Shown: positions 6,722 through 16,136, numbered from the stretch's first letter. The stretch: 26,205 nt of DNA from CAURMH01 sp963525745 (GCA_963525745.1 CAURMH010000017.1:1-26205); one strand, 5' to 3'. The notes: generated from the sequence alone by a model not told the origin. Numbers and translations: made by a program.

Positions 6722-9310
6722 TTAATATTTAGCACCCTACTCACACTATGTATTTTAGGTTTAATTACCGTCGCTATACTGTATTTTCATCTAAAATCCG
6801 AGTTACCTTCTGTTGAAACCTTAAAAAATGTTGAATTACAGCAGCCTATGCAGGTTTATACCATTGATGGGAAACTTATCGGCGAAGTTGGGGAACAACG
6901 TCGTATTCCGGTTAGGCTAGAGGAAATTCCGCAGAAATTAATTGAGGCAGTTCTCGCCACAGAAGATAGCCGTTTTTATGATCATCACGGTCTAGATCCT
7001 GTGGGCATCGCTCGAGCCTTTTATGTCGCGGTCACCAACGGCGGCGCATCACAGGGAGCAAGTACGATTACCCAACAATTAGCCCGTAATTTCTTCTTAA
7101 CCCCAGAAAAAACCATTATTCGTAAGGCTCGGGAAGCCGTTTTGGCAATAGAAATCGAAAATACGCTGACGAAACAAGAAATTCTGACCCTTTATTTAAA
7201 TAAAATTTTCTTAGGTTACCGTTCCTACGGCGTAGCTGCTGCCGCACAAACTTATTTTGGCAAATCGCTCAATGAATTAACGTTGTCCGAAATGGCCGTC
7301 ATCGCAGGGCTTCCAAAAGCCCCATCAACAATGAATCCGCTTTATTCCTTAAAGCGTGCCGAAGAACGACGGAATATCGTACTTGGACGTATGCTTGATG
7401 AAAAATATATTAGTAAAGAAGAATATGACGCTGCCCTCAACGAACCTATTGTAGCAAGCTATCACGGCGCAAAATTTGACTTGCGCGCGGATTATGTTAC
7501 TGAAATGGTTAGGCAAGAAATGGTTAAGCGCTTCGGAGAAGAAAACGCTTATAATAATGGGTATAAAGTATTTACGACTATTTTAGCCAAAGACCAAGAG
7601 GCGGCTCAAAGTGCGGTTCGTAATAATTTAATTAACTATGATATGCGTCATGGTTATCGAGGCGGCTTTGCATTATGGAAGAAAAATGAAGCCGCGTGGG
7701 ATAATAACCGTATTATCGATGCATTGCGAAAATTACCAAATGCCGAGCCGTTTATGCCTGCTGCAGTTACGGCAATAACAAAAAATGGCGCACAGTTATT
7801 GTTGGCCTCGGGCGAATCGATGCTTTTACCGAATAAAGCCATGTCTTGGACCGGAAAATCCGCACCGGTCAAAGTGGGCGAGCAAATTTGGATTCGCCAA
7901 CGGGCAAGTGGAGATTGGTTGCTTGGTCAAATTCCTGCGGCAAATTCGGCATTGGTTTCGTTGAATTCCGATAACGGCGCGATTGAAGCGATTGTAGGCG
8001 GTTTTAGTTTTGAACAAAGCAAATTCAACCGCGCCACACAATCCCTCGTTCAGGTAGGATCTTCCATTAAGCCGTTTATTTATGCGGCCGCATTAGAAAA
8101 AGGTCTGACGTTATCCAGTGTATTACAAGACAGTCCGATTTCTATTCAAAAGCCGGGACAAAAAATTTGGATGCCTAAAAACTCCCCCGATCGCTATGAC
8201 GGACCAACTCGCTTACGTGTTGGATTAGGGCAATCCAAAAACATGATTGCGATTCGAGCCATGCAAGCCGCCGGCGTTGAATACACAGCAGATTTTCTAC
8301 AACGTTTTGGCTTTAAACGGGAACAATATTTTGCCAGCGAAGCCTTAGCTTTAGGTGCGGCATCATTTACTCCGCTGGAAATGGCTCGCGCTTATGCGGT
8401 ATTTGATAACGGCGGTTTTCTCATTGAACCTTATATTATTGAAAAAATTCAAGATAATGCCAGAAATGATTTATTTATCGCCAATCCTAAAATAGCTTGT
8501 ATTCGTTGTAATGATATTCCCGTCATTTATGGTGAAACTCGTGATAGGATTGATGGCTTCCGTGATAATAGCGCAGCCTCAATAGATAATTTAAAACATA
8601 CGGATGCCAGTACAAATGGTGAAGAACTAGATCAACAGCCGGAAAATGTGCCTGACTTGCCCGAACTACAAGCTCAACCGACAACATTGGCGGAAGATGC
8701 GGTAAACTTAATGGCAAATGCGAAGGATGGCACATCAAAAACAGAATATGCACCGCGGGTCATTAGCGGAGAATTGGCATTTCTCGTGCGCAGTGCATTA
8801 AATACGGCGATTTATGGTGAACAAGGCTTAGGTTGGAAAGGAACCAGTTGGCGTTTAGCACAAGACATTAAACGCAACGACATCGGCGGAAAAACCGGCA
8901 CAACAAATAGTTCAAAGGTCGCTTGGTATGCCGGCTTCGGTGCAAATATCGTCACAACAACTTACGTCGGATTTGATGACAATAAATTAGTGCTTGGACG
9001 CGGTGAAGCCGGCGCAAAAACAGCTATGCCGGCGTGGAGTGCCTATATGAAGCAGGCCTTATCGGAGAAACCTGAACGTAAACTTCCTCTACCGCCAAAA
9101 ATCGTGGAAAAAATCATTGATACAAATTCGGGTCTATTAGCCGAGACAGGCGGGCGCACCGAATACTTTATAGACGGCACAGAACCGAAACGCTCTTCCT
9201 TAAGCGAATTGCAGGAGCGGGGATATTATGTTCCGCCACAATTACAACAACAGCTTAATGGCACCGGAAATTCCCCGATGCCGGCGACGCAGGCGGAAGA
9301 ATTATTTTAA
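6707..9310 (+). CDS. ponA: PBP1A, bifunctional peptidoglycan glycosyltransferase/transpeptidase
   Basis: Class A penicillin-binding protein that polymerises lipid II and cross-links peptide stems on the periplasmic side of the inner membrane. The product is 867 residues, close to the H. influenzae length as I recall it. A cytoplasmic start MRIAKL leads into one membrane helix (about 5-28). The glycosyltransferase domain shows ATEDSRFYDHHG (catalytic Glu) and GASTITQQLARNFFL. An OB-like insert follows. The transpeptidase domain has the SxxK motif SSIKP, SKN (in GQSKNM) and KTGT (in GGKTGTTNSSK). The ATG at 6707 is preceded by an AGAGAG-type ribosome site. An in-frame TTG at 6674 would add 11 residues without support. 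The start codon lies within the competence site, so CRP-Sxy binding there could affect ponA expression. A USS is present at 7609. Confidence 0.96.
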   Translation: MRIAKLIFSTLLTLCILGLITVAILYFHLKSELPSVETLKNVELQQPMQVYTIDGKLIGEVGEQRRIPVRLEEIPQKLIEAVLATEDSRFYDHHGLDPVGIARAFYVAVTNGGASQGASTITQQLARNFFLTPEKTIIRKAREAVLAIEIENTLTKQEILTLYLNKIFLGYRSYGVAAAAQTYFGKSLNELTLSEMAVIAGLPKAPSTMNPLYSLKRAEERRNIVLGRMLDEKYISKEEYDAALNEPIVASYHGAKFDLRADYVTEMVRQEMVKRFGEENAYNNGYKVFTTILAKDQEAAQSAVRNNLINYDMRHGYRGGFALWKKNEAAWDNNRIIDALRKLPNAEPFMPAAVTAITKNGAQLLLASGESMLLPNKAMSWTGKSAPVKVGEQIWIRQRASGDWLLGQIPAANSALVSLNSDNGAIEAIVGGFSFEQSKFNRATQSLVQVGSSIKPFIYAAALEKGLTLSSVLQDSPISIQKPGQKIWMPKNSPDRYDGPTRLRVGLGQSKNMIAIRAMQAAGVEYTADFLQRFGFKREQYFASEALALGAASFTPLEMARAYAVFDNGGFLIEPYIIEKIQDNARNDLFIANPKIACIRCNDIPVIYGETRDRIDGFRDNSAASIDNLKHTDASTNGEELDQQPENVPDLPELQAQPTTLAEDAVNLMANAKDGTSKTEYAPRVISGELAFLVRSALNTAIYGEQGLGWKGTSWRLAQDIKRNDIGGKTGTTNSSKVAWYAGFGANIVTTTYVGFDDNKLVLGRGEAGAKTAMPAWSAYMKQALSEKPERKLPLPPKIVEKIIDTNSGLLAETGGRTEYFIDGTEPKRSSLSELQERGYYVPPQLQQQLNGTGNSPMPATQAEELF
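7609..7617 (+). repeat. USS inside ponA
   Basis: AAGTGCGGT within the ponA coding strand, in the inter-domain region. Confidence 0.85.
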
Positions 9311-9364
9311 TGATGACGGACGAACCGAAACGTTCGCCCTATTTTATAGGCAGGAAGTATACAC

Positions 9365-10207
9365 ATGCTAAGTTATCGACATAGCTTTCATGCGGGCAAT
9401 CATGCAGATGTGCTGAAACATATTGTATTAGTATTGATTATCGAAAGCTTAAAATTAAAGGAAAAAGGATTTTACTATTTAGACACCCATGCCGGTGCGG
9501 GACGTTATCGTTTACAATCAAATGAAGCGGAGAAAACGGGGGAATACCGTGAAGGCATTGCCCTTCTTTGGGACAAGGAAGATTTACCGATAGAAATCAA
9601 GCACTATATCGATCTCATAAAAGCGCTTAATCATCGAAATGAATTACGCGATTATCCCGGCTCGCCACTTATCGCCGCTCAACTACTCCGCCCGCAAGAT
9701 CACGCCTTATTAACCGAGTTACATCCGACAGATTATCCCTTACTACGTGAAGTTTTCCGAAAATCATCTCATATCACAACAAAATGCGACGACGGCTTTC
9801 ATCAGCTAAAAGCAACCCTGCCGCCTAAAGAACGTCGTGGTTTGATACTCATTGATCCGCCTTACGAACTCAAAGAAGACTACACGCGGGTAATCAAGGC
9901 GATAGAAGAAGGTTATAAGCGCTTTGCCACCGGTATTTATGCCATTTGGTATCCCGTTGTATTGCGCCAACAAATTAAACATATGATTAAAGGACTGGAA
10001 GCGACCGGAATTCGTAAAATTTTACAAATCGAGCTTGCCGTTCGACCGGATAATGCGCAACGCGGCATGACCGCAAGCGGAATGATTGTTATTAATCCGC
10101 CATGGTCATTAGAAAAACAAATGGAAAAGATCCTTCCTTATTTAACCAAAATACTCGCACCACAGGGCACAGGAAGTTATACGTTATATTGGATCACGCC
10201 TGAATAA
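9365..10207 (+). CDS. rlmJ: RlmJ, 23S rRNA (adenine-N6) methyltransferase
   Basis: Methylates A2030 of 23S rRNA using S-adenosylmethionine; formerly YhiR/ComJ. The 280-residue length equals that of E. coli RlmJ. It starts MLSYRHSFHAGNHADVLKH, the near-invariant N-terminal motif. The SAM-binding segment is YYLDTHAGAGRY (about 38-48), and the catalytic DPPY is at residues 164-167. AGGAAG precedes the ATG at about seven bases. It follows ponA by 54 bases. That gap has only a weak 5-bp stem (CGAAC/GTTCG, 9321-9336), so read-through from ponA is plausible. E. coli yhiR was linked to use of external DNA as a nutrient, and the gene sits beside the com cluster here. The established activity, however, is rRNA methylation. 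Confidence 0.95.
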   Translation: MLSYRHSFHAGNHADVLKHIVLVLIIESLKLKEKGFYYLDTHAGAGRYRLQSNEAEKTGEYREGIALLWDKEDLPIEIKHYIDLIKALNHRNELRDYPGSPLIAAQLLRPQDHALLTELHPTDYPLLREVFRKSSHITTKCDDGFHQLKATLPPKERRGLILIDPPYELKEDYTRVIKAIEEGYKRFATGIYAIWYPVVLRQQIKHMIKGLEATGIRKILQIELAVRPDNAQRGMTASGMIVINPPWSLEKQMEKILPYLTKILAPQGTGSYTLYWITPE

Positions 10208-10218
10208 AGTCAATAAAA

Positions 10219-10264
10219 GACCGCACTTTCATCCGAAACACGAATAAAAGTGCGGTCAGTTTTG
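10219..10264. terminator. Inverted-USS terminator between rlmJ and gph
   Basis: GACCGCACTTT (10219-10229) and AAAGTGCGGTC (10247-10257) form a perfect 11-bp stem with a 17-base loop. AATAAAA lies on the left and AGTTTT on the right, so it can stop both convergent transcripts. Each arm is a full USS core (10220-10228 and 10248-10256). Confidence 0.9.
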
Positions 10265-10271
10265 ATTGGTT

Positions 10272-10946
10272 TTATAAAATACCAAGCAATTGCTTAAAAT
10301 CATCAAAAATCCAATCCGGATTGGATTCGCTAATCGGAATATTATAGTTATAACCATAAGTTAGCCCGACGGCAGGGCAACCGGCAGCGTGCGCGGCAAG
10401 AATATCATTACGAGAATCGCCAACAAACAAAATCTGGCGAGGCGCTAAGCCGAATTTTCCACATAAATAATAAAGCGGGGCAGGATGCGGCTTAATTGCC
10501 GGTAGCGACTGCCCACCAAGCGCTTCATCAAACAAGTGATCAATACCAAAAGCACTGAGCACCGGATTCACATGAATGGTTGGTTTATTTGTAACCACCG
10601 CAAGAAGATATCCCGTTGCTTTCAGCTGTTCGAGCGTTTCTTTAACATTTGGATATAACTGACTGATATTACAAATATTTTTCCCATAATAAAAATTAAA
10701 ACGTTCTTGAATCAAAGAGATGTCACTTTGGCCCAACGTTTTACCCGTTTGATTCTGCGCCCATGCTATGGCTCGCGCGATTAAAACCGGAGCGCCGTTG
10801 CCAATCCAGGTCAATACCAATTCTTCATGCGCTTGAGGAAGATGCGCTTCGGCCAAAGCAGAATTTACCGAAAGCGCAAGGTCCGGCAAACTATTGACCA
10901 ACGTGCCGTCTAAATCAAAACCAATTAACTTAAATTGTGACTGCAT
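10272..10946 (-). CDS. gph: Phosphoglycolate phosphatase (HAD family)
   Basis: Dephosphorylates 2-phosphoglycolate, the product of repair of 3'-phosphoglycolate DNA ends, in the cytoplasm. The 224-residue protein is a HAD hydrolase. Motif I is DLDGTLVNS (nucleophile Asp11, acid/base Asp13), motif II VVTNKP (about 119-124), the motif III Lys lies near 152 and motif IV is FVGDSRNDILAA. An alpha-helical cap sits between motifs I and II. Its ATG overlaps the rpe stop by one base (TAATG), so the two are translationally coupled. The rpe-gph order is the same as in E. coli (rpe-gph-trpS). It ends at the inverted-USS terminator. Confidence 0.95.
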   Translation of the reverse strand: MQSQFKLIGFDLDGTLVNSLPDLALSVNSALAEAHLPQAHEELVLTWIGNGAPVLIARAIAWAQNQTGKTLGQSDISLIQERFNFYYGKNICNISQLYPNVKETLEQLKATGYLLAVVTNKPTIHVNPVLSAFGIDHLFDEALGGQSLPAIKPHPAPLYYLCGKFGLAPRQILFVGDSRNDILAAHAAGCPAVGLTYGYNYNIPISESNPDWIFDDFKQLLGIL

Positions 10947-11632
10947 TATTCTTCTCCTATTTTAGCGACTTTAGCTAAATTCTGACGCATTTGAGTAATA
11001 ACCTGCTCATAATCAGGTTGACCGAAAATTGCAGAACCGGCCACAAACATATCGGCGCCTGCAGCCGCAATGCGGGCGATATTGTCAATTTTCACCCCGC
11101 CATCAACTTCAAGGCGAATATCATAACCGCTTTCATCAATCCGTTTACGCGCCTGCTTTAATTTTTCCAATGTCTGCGAGATAAACGCTTGCCCGCCAAA
11201 TCCCGGATTTACGGACATCAGTAAAATAACGTCTATTTTATCCATCACATAATCCAAATAGCTTAACGGTGTGGCCGGATTAAAAACCAACCCCGCTTTA
11301 CACCCCTGATCACGAATAAGCTGTAAAGAGCGATCAATATGCTCGCTGGCTTCCGGATGAAAAGTAATGTAATCGGCTCCCGCACGGGCAAAATCAGGAA
11401 TAATGCGATCAACCGGTTTAACCATTAAATGCACATCAATCGGCGCTCTGATCCCATAATCTCGTAATGCTTGACACACGGCCGGGCCGAAGGTTAGATT
11501 CGGCACATAATGATTATCCATCACATCAAAATGAATAATATCGGCACCTGCATTGATAACATTTTGTACATCTTCGCCAAGCCGTGCAAGATTTGCCGAC
11601 AGGATGGACGGTGCAATTAAATAGGGTTTCAT
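10946..11632 (-). CDS. rpe: Ribulose-5-phosphate 3-epimerase
   Basis: Interconverts ribulose 5-phosphate and xylulose 5-phosphate in the non-oxidative pentose phosphate pathway. The 228-residue TIM barrel shows IAPSILSANLARLGEDV (first strand), the metal site HFDVMDNHYVPNLTFGP and HLMVKPVDR. It also has MSVNPGFGGQAF (phosphate loop) and EVDGGV (catalytic Asp). The start at 11632 aligns with the family N-terminus and follows GGAG by about eight bases. It is the first gene of the rpe-gph pair. A degenerate USS (AAGTGCGGC) lies about 40 bases upstream. Confidence 0.96.
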   Translation of the reverse strand: MKPYLIAPSILSANLARLGEDVQNVINAGADIIHFDVMDNHYVPNLTFGPAVCQALRDYGIRAPIDVHLMVKPVDRIIPDFARAGADYITFHPEASEHIDRSLQLIRDQGCKAGLVFNPATPLSYLDYVMDKIDVILLMSVNPGFGGQAFISQTLEKLKQARKRIDESGYDIRLEVDGGVKIDNIARIAAAGADMFVAGSAIFGQPDYEQVITQMRQNLAKVAKIGEE

Positions 11633-11713
11633 CGATCGTTCTCCAAACTAAAATCTGCACTAAGCTTATCATAAAGTGCGGCCATTTTTTACAGCGTTTT
11701 TCATCGTCCATAA

Positions 11714-11739
11714 AAATAGCCCTTAAATCAGGGCTATTT
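11714..11739 (-). terminator. glpC intrinsic terminator
   Basis: A perfect 10-bp stem, AAATAGCCCT / AGGGCTATTT, has a 6-base loop. Read on the minus strand it is followed by a T-rich run and lies 17 bases after the glpC stop. Confidence 0.88.
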
Positions 11740-11755
11740 GTTCTTTATCGTTTTA

Positions 11756-13036
11756 CTAGGCATCCATTGACATACAAAGTAAGGTCAACGGATGAATACA
11801 AGTCACATTCGATGACATATCAATTTGCCATTTACAAGTTTGGCATTCGGAAATGACGTAGTCAAACCCGCCTTCGTTGATGTTATCGAATAAGGTTTTA
11901 CCGATGGCTTGTGACACGTCGTAATTTTCTGCCTTGAAGCCGTAAGTCCCGGCAATACCACAGCATTGTGACGGTAACATTACTAATTCTAACCCCGGTA
12001 TTTGTTTCAACACGTCCAACGTGTAAGGCGCCCAACCGGCTTTATCCACGTGACATGCGGTGTGGTATGCCACACGCAACTTAAGCGGTTTGAGCGGTAG
12101 GGTTTTGCCTTCTTTGAAAAGTTGGTACAAGAAAGGCGTTACCATATGAATATGCGGGCGCACTTTAGCGTTATCGATACCCAAAACATGATGATATTCA
12201 TCACGTAAATTGAGCGAACAACTGGAGGCTTCGCTAATCACATCTAAGCCATTTTCATCCACCATTTTGCCAATATAATCGGTGTTAAATTGCGCAATGT
12301 TGCGTGCGCGTTCAGGGAAACCGTTCACCATTAACGGCAAGCCACAACATTTTTCTTTTTCAAGCAACATCACGCCGATGTTCATGGCGTTGAATACTTT
12401 AATAAACTCTTTGCCCAGTTGTGGATTGTTGTAGTTCACATAACAACCGTGATAATACGCCACTTTACGCTGAAATTTTTGTTGGTCTTTTAAGGCATTT
12501 TTCATATACCAGCTGCGGAACGTGCCAAAAGCATATTTTGGCAGCGTACGTTCTTTGCTGATTTTAAGCGTTTTTTCCAACATAAATTTGGTAGCTTTTA
12601 AACTCGTAATAGTGTTTACAATTGGCGCTAATGGCGAGTTGATTTTACCCATTACATCCGTGTTACTTAAAATCGCATCACGCAATTTATTCATTAATGG
12701 TTTCTTCGCCTGCGCCAAGTGATTATTACGGGCACGTACGATTAAGTCACCGATTTTTACATCAGACGGACAAGCCACTTCACAGCGTTTGCAGTTAGTG
12801 CAATATTTAAGGGCGTCATCGTAAAGCTCGGCGGATTTTAAACGTAAACGCTCACCGTCAGGGCCGGATTGTTTCGGGCCCGGATAAAGCGGATTATTGC
12901 GCGAAACCGGACAAACGGCGGTACAAGCGGTACATTTAATGCAGCTTTCAAAACTTTCATCAATGTATTTGTGGCTTGCCGGGGAGTTGAGCGAGCGCTT
13001 TGCGCTTTCGATTAATCGTTGAATGTTCGTATCCAT
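11756..13036 (-). CDS. glpC: GlpC, Fe-S/membrane-anchor subunit of anaerobic glycerol-3-phosphate dehydrogenase
   Basis: Passes electrons from the GlpAB catalytic dimer to the menaquinone pool at the inner membrane. The 426-residue protein has two N-terminal 4Fe-4S ferredoxin motifs (CIKCTACTAVCP near 33-44 and CTNCKRCEVACP near 79-90). Two CCG domains follow, containing CCGLPL and CCGIAG, which bind a further cluster as in heterodisulfide reductase. No true membrane helix is seen; as in the family, attachment is probably through amphipathic segments. It lies eight bases after glpB and ends before a clear terminator. Confidence 0.95.
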   Translation of the reverse strand: MDTNIQRLIESAKRSLNSPASHKYIDESFESCIKCTACTAVCPVSRNNPLYPGPKQSGPDGERLRLKSAELYDDALKYCTNCKRCEVACPSDVKIGDLIVRARNNHLAQAKKPLMNKLRDAILSNTDVMGKINSPLAPIVNTITSLKATKFMLEKTLKISKERTLPKYAFGTFRSWYMKNALKDQQKFQRKVAYYHGCYVNYNNPQLGKEFIKVFNAMNIGVMLLEKEKCCGLPLMVNGFPERARNIAQFNTDYIGKMVDENGLDVISEASSCSLNLRDEYHHVLGIDNAKVRPHIHMVTPFLYQLFKEGKTLPLKPLKLRVAYHTACHVDKAGWAPYTLDVLKQIPGLELVMLPSQCCGIAGTYGFKAENYDVSQAIGKTLFDNINEGGFDYVISECQTCKWQIDMSSNVTCIHPLTLLCMSMDA

Positions 13037-13044
13037 ATCGCCCC

Positions 13045-14328
13045 CTATTTCGCTAAAATTTCATCAGCCACTGCCAACGCAGTCACTACCGCCACGCCCG
13101 AGCCGCAGCCGAGCTCAAGGGCATTAAAACCGCCGATCACATTACCTGTAGCATATAAATTCGCTAAAAATTGACCGCGCTTTTGCACTTGGCAATGTTC
13201 GTTGATTGCCACGCCTGCCGATTGATAAGGCTGCGGATTCGCGAATCGGTGATTTGTCCAACTGAAGCGATTTTTGTCGTTGAAGCCTTCTACGCCGATA
13301 ATGTCGGATTCAAACACCGGTTCATAAATTTTATCGAACTCGGACACCAAGCCTTTACTGAAGAAACTGCCTGCTGCTAAGACGAAATTGTCAGCAATGA
13401 TTTCTTCATCTTCTAATAAACGGGTTTTGATACAATGCACGCGGTCGCCTTCAAAATGCGCGTTAAGTGCGCTGTCTCCGTTAATCATTAAACCGCCGAG
13501 CGATTCAAATTTGCGGCGTAATTGAATGCGTTGACGCATACCGAGCAAAGACGGCGGCAATGTTGGCAATTCAAATAAGGCGAGTTTTGTCGCGTCGCGC
13601 AATGCATTCATAAATTCTTGATTTTCCAAACCGAGGCACGCCGGTAAGAGCACCGCATTGGCGCCTTGTGCCGACTCGATGATTTCGCTGACTAAATCAT
13701 TAAACGCTAACTTATGTTCTAATAATTGCGCAATATTCACACTGCGGAACTCACGCGCGTTTTGGCGAAGTTCGTCTAATTGCGGAATATTTAAGAATCC
13801 GCTCGTCACTTCACAATGCACGAATTGCGGATTGAGTACTAAATTCGCGGCTAGCAGTTGCGGTTGGAAATCGTGATAACCTTCAATGCCCAGCACTGCA
13901 ATGCGTTTGTGCGGAAAGGTTTCGTTACCTTGCACGGTCGGTACGCTGTTCGGCGAAAGCCATGCGCCACGTAGACTACCAAGACCGGTCACTCGCCAGT
14001 GATTTTTTTCGCTAGAGCCGATTAAATCTAAATTGAGCGCATTGGCTAAGCGTTCAAAATCTTGCGCTTTGGCAATCACTTTTTCCGCACCTAATAAACT
14101 ATAAGGGTGCGCCGGTAATGCGGTGCGAAGTGCGGTCAAATTTTCGTTGATATTTTCGACCACACTTCCATCCGGCATACGGCTTAACAGATCAAGAGAG
14201 CCGGAAGCGAAGTCGATGGCTGCTTGGCCGTTATTAATAATCACGCAATGTTTGCCGCGTTGTTGAAGGGCAATGCCGCAAGTTAAACCGGCAAGACCAC
14301 CGCCGATAATGGCTACATCAAAATTCAT
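13045..14328 (-). CDS. glpB: GlpB, FMN-containing subunit of anaerobic glycerol-3-phosphate dehydrogenase
   Basis: Partner of GlpA in oxidising sn-glycerol 3-phosphate to dihydroxyacetone phosphate under anaerobic conditions. The product is 427 residues. It begins MNFDVAIIGGGLAGLTCG, a Rossmann dinucleotide-binding motif, and ends with a second flavoprotein strand (LYATGNVIGGFNALELGCGSGVAV). The ATG at 14328 was preferred over an in-frame TTG at 14361, which would add 11 basic residues inside glpA. With ATG 14328 the gene overlaps the glpA stop by 11 bases, consistent with coupling. A USS lies at 14128. Confidence 0.95.
   Translation of the reverse strand: MNFDVAIIGGGLAGLTCGIALQQRGKHCVIINNGQAAIDFASGSLDLLSRMPDGSVVENINENLTALRTALPAHPYSLLGAEKVIAKAQDFERLANALNLDLIGSSEKNHWRVTGLGSLRGAWLSPNSVPTVQGNETFPHKRIAVLGIEGYHDFQPQLLAANLVLNPQFVHCEVTSGFLNIPQLDELRQNAREFRSVNIAQLLEHKLAFNDLVSEIIESAQGANAVLLPACLGLENQEFMNALRDATKLALFELPTLPPSLLGMRQRIQLRRKFESLGGLMINGDSALNAHFEGDRVHCIKTRLLEDEEIIADNFVLAAGSFFSKGLVSEFDKIYEPVFESDIIGVEGFNDKNRFSWTNHRFANPQPYQSAGVAINEHCQVQKRGQFLANLYATGNVIGGFNALELGCGSGVAVVTALAVADEILAK
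14128..14136 (+). repeat. USS inside glpB
   Basis: AAGTGCGGT followed by CAAATTTT, an AT-rich 3' flank as in the extended USS. It is antisense to glpB. Confidence 0.85.
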
Positions 14329-16009
14329 TGCTATCCGTCCCCTGTTGCGCTTGTGTCTCAAGCGGTTTCACATCATTCAAGCCCAATACGCTGCCGTACA
14401 TCCAAGAAGTAAACTCGGCTTCACGAATGGCTTCGCCCCAAGCAATTGGCTCAATGCCGCGCCAGCGTTCTTCCATAAAGGCGGAAAGTTGGGTGGTGGA
14501 TTGGCGTGGTGTGGCCACTTCAAAACGGTTCATTAGGCCAGCGGCACGGCAAGCACAAAGTTCCGCTTGGCAAGTGCCCATGCCCACACGGGTACGGCGG
14601 CGTAAATCCACAAGATTGTTGACATCCAATTCATCCACCGCATAGCGCACTTCACCGGCAGTCACCGCTTCACATTCGCACACCATGGAACGATCCAGGC
14701 GTTCTTTATCTAACAAGCGAGTGGCGCGTGAACCGTGGCGATATACCGCGGAATAGCGAATGGTGCTAGGGAGGGAAATGACTTTCTGGTTGGTTTCTTG
14801 GCGGCTTTCGGTAGAACCCGGAAGCGGTTGATCCGCCGTCACGCAAGTCGCGGTTTTATTAAGTTTTTTACAAACTAAGTTTGTTGCCCACTCAGCCATT
14901 AGGCGGTAAGTCATTAATTTACCACCAGTGATGGTAATGAAACCGTCTAAACCGTCACGTTCTGCGTGGTCAAGCAAGACGATACCGCGGCTCACATTAC
15001 GGCCGGACGGATCATCATCGCTCGCCACCAACGGACGCACACCTGCATAAGCACGAAGCACACGGGTATGACGCAAACTTGGTGCCAATTTTTCCCCTTC
15101 GCGGAACAGAATATCCACTTCTTCCGGTGTCACTTCCATATTGTCAATTTGATCGTAAGGAATGCGACTGGATGTTGTGCCGATAACACAAATAGTATCG
15201 CCCGGCACGAGAATATCTGCATCCGCCGGTTTACGACAGCGGTTAATAACCAATTTGTTAATGCGGTGCCCCATGACGAGCAGAGCGCCTTTGGCCGGGA
15301 ACATTTTAATTTTGAGATCGGCGTATTCCGCAATGCCTTGCCCCCAAATACCGCCTGCGTTCACAACTAATGGCGCAAAGAATTGGCGTTCGGCTTTGTT
15401 TTTGTAATCGTACACGTTCACACCGATGACTTTGCCGCCTTCACGAATTAAATTTTTCACTTCGCAATAGGTAAACATTTTCGCGCCGTTTTCGACGGCA
15501 TCCATCATATTGGAAGCCGTTAAACGGAATGGGTCGATAGAACCGTCCGGCACGACCACCGCACCGACTAAATCCGGATTGACGGAAGGTTCCATAATTT
15601 TAGCTAAATCAGGATCAATCGCTTGTGCATCAATACCGGATTTGGCACAGCTCTCAAGGAAGGTTTTTTGATAGTCTAGTGAATCTTCAGGCAACGTAAT
15701 AAACAAGCCTTCTGTTTCATCCACGCAGTGGCGCGCGATTTTGCGCAAAATGCGGTTTTCTTTAATACATTCTTCCGCGGATTCTTGATCGTTCACCGCA
15801 TAACGCGCACCGCTATGCAATAAACCGTGGTTACGACCGGTGGCGCCGGTGGCGATGTCGCGACGCTCCAGTAAAATACAATCAATGCCACGAAGCGCAC
15901 AATCGCGCGCAATTCCCGCACCCGTTGCGCCACCGCCGATGATAATCACATCCGTTGAGAGTGGTGAAAGAGCACCCGCATCTCGATATAAATTAGGCGA
16001 TAATCTCAT
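14318..16009 (-). CDS. glpA: GlpA, large FAD subunit of anaerobic glycerol-3-phosphate dehydrogenase
   Basis: Catalytic subunit oxidising glycerol 3-phosphate. The product is 563 residues. An FAD Rossmann motif, DVIIIGGGATGAGIARD, lies at about residues 20-36. A GRNHGLLHSGARY segment is typical of the GlpA/GlpD DAO family. The C-terminal BFD-like [2Fe-2S] domain has cysteines in VCECEAVTAGEV and GTCQAELC. The ATG at 16009 follows GGGGG by about six bases. The upstream TTG at 16021 overlaps that ribosome site and is less likely. It is the first gene of glpABC, divergent from glpT. The shared control region carries CRP sites, so cAMP-CRP activation is likely. FNR control is known in E. coli, but no full FNR site is visible here. 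Confidence 0.96.
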   Translation of the reverse strand: MRLSPNLYRDAGALSPLSTDVIIIGGGATGAGIARDCALRGIDCILLERRDIATGATGRNHGLLHSGARYAVNDQESAEECIKENRILRKIARHCVDETEGLFITLPEDSLDYQKTFLESCAKSGIDAQAIDPDLAKIMEPSVNPDLVGAVVVPDGSIDPFRLTASNMMDAVENGAKMFTYCEVKNLIREGGKVIGVNVYDYKNKAERQFFAPLVVNAGGIWGQGIAEYADLKIKMFPAKGALLVMGHRINKLVINRCRKPADADILVPGDTICVIGTTSSRIPYDQIDNMEVTPEEVDILFREGEKLAPSLRHTRVLRAYAGVRPLVASDDDPSGRNVSRGIVLLDHAERDGLDGFITITGGKLMTYRLMAEWATNLVCKKLNKTATCVTADQPLPGSTESRQETNQKVISLPSTIRYSAVYRHGSRATRLLDKERLDRSMVCECEAVTAGEVRYAVDELDVNNLVDLRRRTRVGMGTCQAELCACRAAGLMNRFEVATPRQSTTQLSAFMEERWRGIEPIAWGEAIREAEFTSWMYGSVLGLNDVKPLETQAQQGTDSNEF

Positions 16010-16136
16010 GTTTACCCCCAAAGCCCACTATATTTAATTTAAAATCTATAGTTAAAAACGATGCCATAAAAATTATGGGCATTTTATTGAAGTCTGTTTA
16101 AATTAACAACGTTTTGAGCGAAAAAGAAAATATTTT

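Noticed and set aside
9317..9340. Hairpin after ponA as a terminator
   Set aside because: The stem is only five uninterrupted base pairs and the following T-run is short; rlmJ is likely reached by read-through.
11660..11690. USS upstream of rpe
   Set aside because: The core reads AAGTGCGGC, one base off the consensus, so it was not counted as a functional USS.
14966..15370. 134-codon open frame opposite glpA
   Set aside because: Fully antisense to a well-conserved coding region; composition is a mirror of glpA codons and no domain is recognisable.
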